This document shows, piece by piece, positions 1 through 7,195 of a DNA stretch of 64,000 bases (positions are counted from its first letter, which is position 1; each line of letters opens with the position of its first letter). A model generated the notes under the pieces. It was not told the DNA's origin. It ran no database searches and saw only the letters and a list, made by a program, of their open reading frames with translations. Source of the DNA: Portibacter marinus. Its GTDB lineage: Bacteria; Bacteroidota; Bacteroidia; Chitinophagales; Saprospiraceae. The stretch covers positions 238,258 to 302,257 of the forward strand of contig NZ_JAJNKB010000005.1 in assembly GCF_021533195.1 (NCBI RefSeq), written 5' to 3'. The position numbers were made by a program, and so were the translations under genes.

Positions 1-189
1 TAAGAATAGCAAATAGGAAGAGTTGGTACCAAAAGAGGAAGTGAAAAGTATTTCATCTTCGTCAAAATATTGGTAAAGCTTCCTTAGTCTTTCTTCCGGA
101 TTTAAATTCTCAAAAATGCCATTGTACTTACCTATTGAAAACCGCTCAAAATCAAAACGCTCTTCCTTTGTCTCCTTACTAGAAATCAT
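1..189 (-). CDS. cysH: Phosphoadenylyl-sulfate (PAPS/APS) reductase, N-terminal part, cut by window edge
   Basis: Only the first 63 codons are inside the window; the frame is open at base 1. The residues around 50-60 (FTSSFGTNSSYLLFL) match the nucleotide-binding start of the PAPS reductase family, which usually reads SFG followed by a run of hydrophobics. The enzyme reduces activated sulfate to sulfite in the cytoplasm, using thioredoxin or a similar donor. The ATG overlaps the stop of the siroheme synthase gene by one base (TGATG), so the two are translationally coupled. It is the fourth structural gene of a sulfite-reduction operon. Whether it acts on APS or PAPS depends on C-terminal cysteines not visible here. 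Confidence 0.8.
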   Translation of the reverse strand, partial: MISSKETKEERFDFERFSIGKYNGIFENLNPEERLRKLYQYFDEDEILFTSSFGTNSSYLLFL

Positions 190-791
190 CAATTCTTAAA
201 TTCTTTTAGTTCAATCATACTTTTAGTCAAATCGTTAAGGATTTTGACTTTTTCTTCAAAATTTCGCTTCAACTTGCCGCGAAAGGCATGTAAGTTTTGT
301 AACAATTGGTTGGTATCTTCTGGAAATACTTCTTCGAAAACCTGCCTAAGTCGTTTAGCCAGGGTAGGGGATTTGCCATTAGTAGATATAGCAATTTTAA
401 GATGCCCTTTAGTCACGATGGATCCCAAATAAAAATCGCAAAGGTCTGGAGTATCTGCCACATTTACAAGTTTTCCTTTGGCTTTTGCCACTTTCCAAAC
501 CTCTTTGTTTAAAGATTCAATGTTGGTTGCTGCGATCACGAGATCGTATCCTTCAACATCTTCATCTGAAAATTCTTTCTGTTCAATCTTGAAACTGGTC
601 TCATAATAACCTTCCATCATCGCCCAAATACGATCATTGATTTCTGGTGCTACGATCTTTACATGGGTGATGGGGCTGCTTTTTAACATGAAAAACAATT
701 TTTCATATCCCACTTCACCCGCACCAACGACAAGTACTTTCAGTCGGTCAAGCCTGAAAAATACCGGAAACAACTGATTTTTCTGTTGCAT
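189..791 (-). CDS. Siroheme synthase, precorrin-2 dehydrogenase / ferrochelatase (Met8/CysG N-terminal type)
   Basis: A 200-residue protein with an N-terminal Rossmann motif GAGEVG at residues 23-28 and the family block NVADTPDLCDFYLGSIV around 110-127, followed by ISTNGKSPTLAKRLR. Members oxidise precorrin-2 to sirohydrochlorin with NAD and insert iron, giving the siroheme needed by the sulfite reductase encoded two genes upstream. The length fits the stand-alone Met8 form without the methyltransferase domain, which is supplied by the neighbouring gene. The first 44 bases overlap the end of the methyltransferase frame, an unusually long overlap. The start is well placed because family proteins begin a few residues before the LFPVF-like strand. 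Confidence 0.88.
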   Translation of the reverse strand: MQQKNQLFPVFFRLDRLKVLVVGAGEVGYEKLFFMLKSSPITHVKIVAPEINDRIWAMMEGYYETSFKIEQKEFSDEDVEGYDLVIAATNIESLNKEVWKVAKAKGKLVNVADTPDLCDFYLGSIVTKGHLKIAISTNGKSPTLAKRLRQVFEEVFPEDTNQLLQNLHAFRGKLKRNFEEKVKILNDLTKSMIELKEFKN

Positions 792-1536
792 TCTCTACAG
801 TTTTAGAATGTTCTAAATAAGCATTTACTACCTCTCCGATATAGATTATCGCAGGGGTAGCAATGCCAGCTTTGCTAACTTTCTCTCGAATCTCATTTAT
901 TGTACCATAGACCGCCTTTTGATGACAAAGCGTTCCATTTTGAATAACTGCTATTCCTAGATTTGCTCTATTAATTTCAAGATACTTTTGAACTATTTCA
1001 TCAAGCTTTCCCAAGCCCATTAACACTACAACTGTACCTTGAAGATCTGTGGCTTCTAAAAAGTCCTTACTCAAGTTTCCATTTTTACCTACAGCGGTGA
1101 CAACATGAAAACTACGACTAATATTTCTTAGCGTGACTGGTAGTCCATTCCAGGCGCTCACTGCAGTAGCACTGGACAAACCGGGAATAATTTCTACCGG
1201 AATCCCTAATTTTTCTGCATGTATTAGTTCTTCGAATCCTCGTCCGAAAACAAATGGATCTCCTCCCTTCAGGCGGACAACATGACCGATTCTTACAAAA
1301 TCGATTAGTTTGTCATTGATTTCTTCCTGCGTTGCGAAATGTTTTGCAGCTCGTTTTCCTACAAAAATTTTCAATGCATGAGAAGGAGCTTCAGCAATAA
1401 GTGCTGGATGAACCAATGCATCATACAATAAGACATCTGCTGATTGAATGGTCTTCAAACCTCTTAAGGTAATCAGATCCGGATCTCCTGGTCCAGCTCC
1501 AACGAGTGATATTTTATTCATTGAGTCTTGTTGCAT
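748..1536 (-). CDS. cobA: Uroporphyrinogen-III C-methyltransferase (SUMT)
   Basis: Makes precorrin-2 from uroporphyrinogen III by two SAM-dependent methylations, the first committed step to siroheme. Motifs of the tetrapyrrole methylase family are clear: VGAGPGDPDLITLRG at the N-terminus, VRLKGGDPFVFGRG and EIIPGLSSATA in the middle. I place the start at 1536 because AAAGGAAAG lies at ribosome-binding distance before this ATG. An upstream in-frame ATG at 1569, overlapping the reductase stop by eight bases, is possible, and so is one at 1518. It is co-transcribed with the reductase and siroheme synthase, so both methylation and oxidation/chelation steps for the cofactor are in the operon. Confidence 0.9.
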   Translation of the reverse strand: MQQDSMNKISLVGAGPGDPDLITLRGLKTIQSADVLLYDALVHPALIAEAPSHALKIFVGKRAAKHFATQEEINDKLIDFVRIGHVVRLKGGDPFVFGRGFEELIHAEKLGIPVEIIPGLSSATAVSAWNGLPVTLRNISRSFHVVTAVGKNGNLSKDFLEATDLQGTVVVLMGLGKLDEIVQKYLEINRANLGIAVIQNGTLCHQKAVYGTINEIREKVSKAGIATPAIIYIGEVVNAYLEHSKTVENATEKSVVSGIFQA

Positions 1537-1561
1537 GTTTCTTTCCTTTAAGCCAATTTGA

Positions 1562-3694
1562 TTATGCATTGTAGTAGCTTGCTGTGACCAATAAATCGTC
1601 AGGACTCTGGGTTTTATCTGATCTTACTGCATGAACCTTTTGATTAAAAGCTGAAGCGTCTTCAAGATATTTGACAGCAAATTCCTGATCCGCATTTTCT
1701 GTCTTCATTCTCAATACATATTCTGGAAAATTTGATTCTTTTGCCCAAAGAGGGTCTTGTCCATAGTGTGTTTGGAAATCTTCCAGAATTTTAATGTGGG
1801 TATTGCACTTCACATCCTTAGCAAGGAGAAGCGCCTTAGCTCCTACTATAAATGAAGTGTATGCATGATAGATGGCTTCTGAATACTCACTGATCTCTAA
1901 TTTTGCCCAGGCACTTTCTAGTTTTTCATCTGAATCTTTAACGATCGAAGAAAGCATGTCCAATGCTACACCTGCGCATTCACCCACTCCAATAGCTTGT
2001 ACATATTCTTCCTCATGTCCCCAATCCAGAAAATCTAAATTGGTCAGGCTATCTTTGTCCGCCAGGTCTTTAAGTAATTCGTAAAAATATTTTTTACCTA
2101 ATCGTACGGCATATTCTGTAAAGTGCTCGTCGATTTCAGCCACTTCATGGTAGTCATTTAGAAGTATGCTGATGGCTTCAGGGATTCTCTTCGTAGGTAA
2201 CTTAATGATCTTTTCGGCGATATACGCTTTATGTCCCACCACACCGCCACCTAACACTACCTGCATAGCGGGTAGAATTCGACCATCGACTTTAATTGAA
2301 CTTCCATGAAGTCCTATACTGGCGGCCATGTGCTGTCCGCAGGCATTCATACAGCCACTAATTTTGATGCTGATATCTTCATTTATTAAGAAAGCCTCAT
2401 GTGTTTTTTTGATGTGATTTTCAATTTCTTCAGCCAATCCAGTAGAATTGGTTACGGCCAGATTACACGTGTCGGTACCCGGGCAGGCTGTTACGTCTAA
2501 AATGGTTTCAGCCCCAAAGTCCGCAAGACCTATGATGTTTAGCTCATTGTAGATTTGCTCAATGTCCTGAGCCGCTGCAAATCTCAATAAGATTCCCTGG
2601 TGAACAGTAAAGCGGATGTCATCTGCAAAATATCGTTTGACAATTTTAGAAAGCGCACGCGCTCTGTCCGATGAAATATCTCCAAGCCTGATTTTAATAT
2701 TAACTGAATAGTAATCTGTACCTTTTATTTTTTTGAGATTGGTTTGTTTCCACAACTCAAATGCTCTATCGTCGGTAGCTTTCAGCTCATAAGGAATGGC
2801 TTGTTTTTTGGGCTGGGGAGCCTGCCATAAGTCTTCAGCAATTTCTATTTGCTGAGCAGGTAATGCTTTGAGTTCTTCATGAATAAGTCTTAATAATTCT
2901 TCCTGCCCAAAGCTCTTGAGTAAGAACTTCATTCTGGCCTTAAATCTCTTTTCCCGCTCTCCATATCTATCGAATACACGAATGGCTGCTTCCATAAAGG
3001 GTATGATCTCCTCAGTCGATATAAACTCACTGATGGTTGCAGCTTCCATTGCTTGTGCACCCAATCCTCCTGCTAATAGTAGTTTAAAACCACGCTGTCC
3101 CTTATTAATTCTGGGTATAAAGCCAAAATCATGAAAGTATGTAAAAGCTGAATCCGCATCGCTGGATGAAAAGGCAATTTTAATTTTCCTGCCCATTTCC
3201 TGGCAAATGGGATTTCTTAAAAAATAGTTGTAAACACCAACGACATATGGTGTAATATCAAAAAGCTCTTCAGGGTCGATGCCCGCATTAGAAGATGCTG
3301 TAATATTTCTGACAGTATTTCCACAAGCTTCTCTTGCATTCATGCCAACGTCAGCCATCAATTCCCAAACCTTAGGAGAATTTTTAAGCTTGACATAGTG
3401 AAATTGAATATTTTGCCTGGTTGTAATATGCAGATTGCCGGTTGCATATGCGTCAGAGATGTCAGCAAGTCTGTACAATTGATCGGCTGTAACATGTCCA
3501 AATGGAATTTTGGTTCTAAACATATGGACACCCAGTTGCCTTTGACCGTAAACGCCTCTTGTTAGTCTATAATGTTTGAATTTGTCTTCATTCATTTGAC
3601 CTTTTTTGAATTGCTCAATTTTGAACTTAAGCTCATCTACATCAGCGTTGGCCTCTGCAATAAATTGTTCTTTTGTTCTACTCGTTACTGACAT
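1562..3694 (-). CDS. Siroheme nitrite/sulfite reductase with C-terminal HEPN-like extension
   Basis: A 710-residue ferredoxin-type sulfite/nitrite reductase. Two half-domains are present; the siroheme/4Fe-4S ligands are in TACPGTDTC (C404, C410) and SGCMNACGQ (C448, C452). The substrate is most likely sulfite because the neighbours are cysH and siroheme genes. Residues after about 566 are an addition to the usual length; the stretch AIYHAYTSFIVGAKALLLAK resembles a HEPN helical bundle but I see no R-x4-6-H nuclease motif. The start at 3694 (MSVTSRTKEQ) is preferred: the in-frame ATG at 3736 lies in the loop of a terminator hairpin. Expression is probably controlled by the Cys-run leader peptide upstream. 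Confidence 0.88.
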   Translation of the reverse strand: MSVTSRTKEQFIAEANADVDELKFKIEQFKKGQMNEDKFKHYRLTRGVYGQRQLGVHMFRTKIPFGHVTADQLYRLADISDAYATGNLHITTRQNIQFHYVKLKNSPKVWELMADVGMNAREACGNTVRNITASSNAGIDPEELFDITPYVVGVYNYFLRNPICQEMGRKIKIAFSSSDADSAFTYFHDFGFIPRINKGQRGFKLLLAGGLGAQAMEAATISEFISTEEIIPFMEAAIRVFDRYGEREKRFKARMKFLLKSFGQEELLRLIHEELKALPAQQIEIAEDLWQAPQPKKQAIPYELKATDDRAFELWKQTNLKKIKGTDYYSVNIKIRLGDISSDRARALSKIVKRYFADDIRFTVHQGILLRFAAAQDIEQIYNELNIIGLADFGAETILDVTACPGTDTCNLAVTNSTGLAEEIENHIKKTHEAFLINEDISIKISGCMNACGQHMAASIGLHGSSIKVDGRILPAMQVVLGGGVVGHKAYIAEKIIKLPTKRIPEAISILLNDYHEVAEIDEHFTEYAVRLGKKYFYELLKDLADKDSLTNLDFLDWGHEEEYVQAIGVGECAGVALDMLSSIVKDSDEKLESAWAKLEISEYSEAIYHAYTSFIVGAKALLLAKDVKCNTHIKILEDFQTHYGQDPLWAKESNFPEYVLRMKTENADQEFAVKYLEDASAFNQKVHAVRSDKTQSPDDLLVTASYYNA

Positions 3695-3710
3695 TATCCT
3701 AATTTGATTC

Positions 3711-3750
3711 AAAAAAAAATCCCTTCGAAATTTCATCTCGAAGGGATTTT
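3711..3750 (-). terminator. Intrinsic terminator of the sulfite-reductase attenuator
   Basis: Read on the minus strand, a perfect 13-bp stem is formed by 3750-3738 and 3728-3716 around a 9-nt loop, and is followed by nine consecutive Us (3719-3711, partly within the stem). It lies between the leader-peptide stop and the reductase start, so it must be bypassed for expression. The 5' arm plus loop can also pair with the end of the leader peptide frame. Confidence 0.92.
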
Positions 3751-3800
3751 AGTATACTATATAAATACATTAAAGATCCGATCCAGATGAATCATTCATC
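3732..3800 (-). promoter_or_regulatory. Putative attenuator: competing protector and antiterminator pairings
   Basis: Three minus-strand segments compete. Segment 1 (3800-3794, GATGAAT) lies directly after the Cys codons and can pair with segment 2 (ATTCATC, 3792-3786). Segment 2 extended (3791-3772) can instead pair with segment 3 (3750-3732, the 5' arm and loop of the terminator): UUCAUCU with AGAUGAA, then GA with UC, GGAU with AUCC and UUU with AAA, 16 pairs by eye. A ribosome stalled on the Cys codons would cover segment 1 and free segment 2, preventing the terminator; one reaching the stop would cover segment 2 and permit termination. The pairings are seen; the mechanism is inferred from the trp/his attenuation model. 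Confidence 0.72.
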
Positions 3801-3865
3801 ATGCAACAACAACAGCACATCATTGCTATTCTTATGGTCCCGGCTTTAAATGTAATATCATTCAT
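3770..3865 (-). CDS. Cysteine/methionine-run leader peptide
   Basis: A 31-codon frame, MNDITFKAGTIRIA then MMCCCCCMM then NDSSGSDL. Residues 15-23 are nine consecutive sulfur amino acids; the five Cys codons (TGC TGT TGT TGT TGC) are at 3817-3803. The frame ends at 3770, 20 bases before the terminator stem. It heads the sulfite-reduction operon, whose end product is cysteine. Such runs are typical of leader peptides that sense the charged tRNA of the pathway product. Cys-run upstream frames are known in actinobacteria; I do not recall a described example of this form in Bacteroidota. Met codons on both sides may add methionine sensing. It is too small to have been called by most gene finders. 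Confidence 0.82.
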   Translation of the reverse strand: MNDITFKAGTIRIAMMCCCCCMMNDSSGSDL

Positions 3866-4204
3866 AATTTATTCGTCTCTTGCTTTAAGACATGACAATA
3901 TTGTGCCAATTAATTCATAATTCCAAAGATCAGGCGAAGTTTTAACAAAATCTTTAATGTTGATAAATGACCATATGTTCATATGTTATTATGTTGGAAA
4001 TCAAATAGTTATAGGTTTCGAAATTTTTAACAAGGCAAGCGGCCATTGACCTAAAACCCTTTAAAGAACTTTATCATTACAACTTTATTTAGCATAATCT
4101 AAATAAATATTTAGACAGTACTAAATAAAATGATTTACAAATGTCCGAATATTGCAGTGAAATTTTTGGCCTAGTGGAGCTTTTTAGTTTACACTTTTAA
4201 ACAA
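3866..4204. other. Intergenic region holding the sulfite operon promoter
   Basis: AT-rich, no reading frame I would support. The minus-strand promoter of the leader peptide must lie here; GATCTTTG around 3930-3937 is one mismatch from the TAnnTTTG -7 element, but no good upstream partner is evident. I see no recognisable riboswitch. Confidence 0.4.
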
Positions 4205-5317
4205 TTAAACCTTAATCGGCGGATTTTTTTCGATAAAATGGACTACTTCTTCCGGGTCATCGGTCAGCATGAGCAGTCGTTGATATGCCTTTTGATTTGA
4301 AAGCTGTTTCAGTACCGGAAAGAGCATGGTATCCATCTCATATCGCTGTCTGCCCAGAAAAACCATTGGACTGATATATCCAAATGTAGCGTAATGATTC
4401 TGAGCAGCATCCATAAAAATTTCCTGCGTTGTTCCAGCACTTCCGGGAGCGTAAACGATGCCGTGTAAACATATCGCAAGTAAGGTATCTTCACGGATAC
4501 TATTGGAAAAATACTTCGCTATATGTGATGCGAAGACATTGCTGGGCTCATGTCCATAAAACCAGGTGGGTATGGCCAGGCTTTCCTGCCCTTCGGGAAA
4601 CTCATGGAGCACTTCTTTAGCAATTTCCATATATCCATCATCCGTATAATGGGGTGCAAAAGAAAGCTTTCGAATGGCTTCTGCAAGCGCTTGATCTGAT
4701 TTTCCTGCAAAATATGCCCCCAAATTGGCCGCTTCCATAATACCCGGACCTCCACCAGACGCCACAAAATATCCATGTTCTGTGATAGCTTTAGCAGTAT
4801 AGGCTGTTTTGCTGAAGAAAAGGTCTGTTCTCAAAGTCCCATGTCCACCCATAAATCCAACCACTTTGAGTTCATAATCCCCCTTTGACCTTGCACCTAG
4901 TAATTCTCTTAAAGCGTGGTCCACGGCATGATCATGTATTCTTTGCCATAAAGATTCATTTATTGACGGGGAAAACCTGGTCTCTGAAAAATGTTCGTAA
5001 ATGTTCAGATCCTTCGTTCTTCCTTTTTCTATCACTTTTTCCAGTTCCTGCCAGGTGTAAAGAGAGGCTCTGTAAGGATTGTACGGTAACTCATTATAAT
5101 CCGGCAATATAAGCGCGCCATCATGAATGAGTTCCACCTCCAGATCTTTATCTAATTCACATCCAAGAAAAGTGAGTGTACATCTTTTGAATTTATCCGC
5201 AGATATTTGCTGATCCTTTAGATTAATATTTTGAAAAGTAATGTCTTTGTGATATGCCCCATCTGCAAGTAAAGTCTTAAATTCCTCCAACGTATTTATA
5301 ACCAATTCCTTTCTCAC
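4205..5317 (-). CDS. LOG-family (lysine-decarboxylase-like fold) nucleotide hydrolase-like protein
   Basis: A 370-residue protein. Residues 150-340 carry the LOG fold: GGGPGIMEAAN at 188-198 and the phosphate-binding loop PGSAGTTQE at 291-299, where the family usually has PGGxGTxxE; the second Gly is Ser here. LOG enzymes release the base from nucleoside 5'-monophosphates. The first 140 residues have no domain I recognise and make it larger than typical LOG proteins (about 190-250), as in the PpnN-like longer class. Its ATG overlaps the stop of the upstream gene by four bases, so the pair is an operon. Substrate is not determinable from sequence; the Gly-to-Ser change leaves the core GT and E intact. 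Confidence 0.7.
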   Translation of the reverse strand: MRKELVINTLEEFKTLLADGAYHKDITFQNINLKDQQISADKFKRCTLTFLGCELDKDLEVELIHDGALILPDYNELPYNPYRASLYTWQELEKVIEKGRTKDLNIYEHFSETRFSPSINESLWQRIHDHAVDHALRELLGARSKGDYELKVVGFMGGHGTLRTDLFFSKTAYTAKAITEHGYFVASGGGPGIMEAANLGAYFAGKSDQALAEAIRKLSFAPHYTDDGYMEIAKEVLHEFPEGQESLAIPTWFYGHEPSNVFASHIAKYFSNSIREDTLLAICLHGIVYAPGSAGTTQEIFMDAAQNHYATFGYISPMVFLGRQRYEMDTMLFPVLKQLSNQKAYQRLLMLTDDPEEVVHFIEKNPPIKV

Positions 5318-6747
5318 AATAATTCATCAATTTTTTCAACCAGCCAATTTCGGGAAGCAACACTGCCATCTCTGGCCAGATCATCTTTCAGCTTTTTAAG
5401 TTTAGGTTTAGAGTAGGCTAATTTCATTATTTTCTCAATATAACTGTTGAAGTTGCCGAAGATCAATTTATATTGATCCGGTATGTTTTTATGTCTGACC
5501 AGAAATACTTTAAATGCATTCACTGAAGACTGCGCCAGATCCTTGTTGTTCATTTCGTAATAAGCAATAATAAGCATAAGTTTAGAATCAAGGGTATACA
5601 CAAGGTCATCAAACTCAACTTCATTCAACAAGTCAATTAATCCATCATAGTCCTTCTTAAATAAAGCCACTCTAGCCAGATTAAATTGGAGTGCATTCGC
5701 CCGATACTTAGGATTGATCTTTTGAGCATACTCTTTGATGAATTTTTCCACCCACTCAATGTCACCTAGTCTTAAGCCTATGATGCAAATATTTCTGAAG
5801 GATGTAGGTGTGATTTCGCCATTGACCAGTAAAACTTCTTTTTCTAAACCTTCATTATAAATGGTCAACAGTTCCGAATTGAAGTTTTTCATCCCTTTAT
5901 TTACCTTTCTGACACAATAGTTAAGCGCTGCATCAAATATGTGCTTCGCTTCTTGCTGAGGAAAAAGGTTGAGGTTTTTCTGTATCAGTTCTTTAAGTTT
6001 GTAATAGTGTTCGACTTCTTCCGGCTCTATTGTCGTCAAGTAGATCTGATAGTAAATACCAATAGTGGGAATATTGTAATATTTTTTGTCTTTGACCAGT
6101 TCCACGATGTCTTCTATAAAAAGCAATTCAATATCGTGTTTGACGACGTTCTTCCACGATAGCATGGAACAGTAGTAGCGAAGCTTCTCGGCTATAAAGA
6201 AATAGTCCAGGTTGTCATTGATGTCCTGAATGTTGTAGAATTGAATTTTAGATTTTGAGGCAGATTTTTTTTCAAACTCACTGGTTAGATTAAAACGATG
6301 TTTTTCTGCCATATATTGATAGAAGTAGTAGTTGGCATTTCGTTCTAAATGTCGTTCGGAAAGGCGTTCAGTAGTTTTAAGTACAGAGTTGTAAAGTTCC
6401 GGCATCTTATTATCAATCACCGCTTCCAATAGGCTGGTAGATTCCTTTAGAGGCTGAGCTTTAAATTGTTCGACTGATAAAAATTGTTCTAGCAAGCTGA
6501 GTAGATCAGTATTGTACTTGCGAAATCTGGAATCCTTGAAACCCTCCTGTTTAAAAACCTTTTTCCAAATTTGCTCCTTTGTGTAATCTTCAGTTTCCCC
6601 TTTCTTGATTTCCTGATAATAGAAGTCAAATAAATTGATGAGCTTCTCATTCTGATTGAAATACGGAGAGTATATAAACTTTTTAAACCTGTTTAAGTCA
6701 TAGATACTCAGGCGGTTCAATGCTCTATAAAACTTAAGATTCTGCAT
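5314..6747 (-). CDS. Uncharacterised helical-repeat protein (477 aa)
   Basis: I do not recognise a family. The protein has no signal peptide or membrane segment and is rich in Leu, Lys, Glu and aromatic residues in a pattern of paired amphipathic helices, consistent with a TPR-like or alpha-solenoid scaffold. It begins with MQNLKFYRALNRLSIYDLNR. It is the first gene of a two-gene unit with the LOG-family protein, overlapping it by four bases. A helical adaptor role is a guess from shape only. A TAATTTTG match to the -7 element at 6784-6777 lies 30 bases upstream of its start. Confidence 0.6.
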   Translation of the reverse strand: MQNLKFYRALNRLSIYDLNRFKKFIYSPYFNQNEKLINLFDFYYQEIKKGETEDYTKEQIWKKVFKQEGFKDSRFRKYNTDLLSLLEQFLSVEQFKAQPLKESTSLLEAVIDNKMPELYNSVLKTTERLSERHLERNANYYFYQYMAEKHRFNLTSEFEKKSASKSKIQFYNIQDINDNLDYFFIAEKLRYYCSMLSWKNVVKHDIELLFIEDIVELVKDKKYYNIPTIGIYYQIYLTTIEPEEVEHYYKLKELIQKNLNLFPQQEAKHIFDAALNYCVRKVNKGMKNFNSELLTIYNEGLEKEVLLVNGEITPTSFRNICIIGLRLGDIEWVEKFIKEYAQKINPKYRANALQFNLARVALFKKDYDGLIDLLNEVEFDDLVYTLDSKLMLIIAYYEMNNKDLAQSSVNAFKVFLVRHKNIPDQYKLIFGNFNSYIEKIMKLAYSKPKLKKLKDDLARDGSVASRNWLVEKIDELL

Positions 6748-6776
6748 TGCTAGATTTAGGAAGTTTCTATATATAA

Positions 6777-6784
6777 CAAAATTA
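6777..6784 (-). promoter_or_regulatory. Putative -7 promoter element for the 6747/5317 unit
   Basis: Reads TAATTTTG on the minus strand, matching the Bacteroidota TAnnTTTG consensus, 29 bases before the start codon. No convincing -33 element at the usual spacing. Confidence 0.4.
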
Positions 6785-6880
6785 AAAATATAACAATCGG
6801 AGTAAAATGTTGGTGCTTTTTCAGTACTAAAATACGTAAATTAACGAAGGCGAAATTAAAGTTACCACTTCCCATGACCT

Positions 6881-6911
6881 GACGTCGACAACAAACCATA
6901 GTGTCGGCGTC
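6881..6911. other. Intergenic inverted repeat / hairpin
   Basis: GACGTCGACA and TGTCGGCGTC pair over ten positions with one G-T wobble around an 11-base loop. On the plus strand a T-rich stretch follows at a distance, so a terminator of an unseen small RNA is possible; a protein-binding site is also possible. No neighbouring gene ends here. Confidence 0.45.
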
Positions 6912-7195
6912 TTTACTTTAAAACTTTTTTTTATCTCGGCCGTACCAAGTTTGTAGCCTAACAACTAAATCAAGGGGCTTTCAAACTATTTTTACCCTTT
7001 AAAACTTAAATATTTTGATTTAATTTAATATGTAATCTGTTTAAACCCATTTGAATATATTAGAAAAAATATGATATGTGTGCTTTTGAGTGAAAATTGA
7101 CCGTTTTTTTATATTAAAAAAAAATATATGTAATCGAATTATTCTTTTTTCTTCTTATCTTGCTTCCTGTAATAACCATTTTAACTGCAATTCCC

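Larger units (their letters stand above)
6748..7195. other. Divergent intergenic region with a strong hairpin
   Basis: About 450 AT-rich bases between two divergent genes. Bases 6881-6890 and 6902-6911 form a ten-pair stem (one G-T wobble) that stands out from the AT background; see the separate entry. TATCTTG at 7156-7162 is a -7-like element in front of the surface-protein gene. I see no other gene. Confidence 0.4.

Noticed and set aside
3770..3865. Cys-run peptide as a metallothionein or secreted metal binder
   Set aside because: The five Cys are contiguous, not spaced as metal ligands; no export signal is present; position and overlapping pairings with a terminator fit a leader peptide much better.
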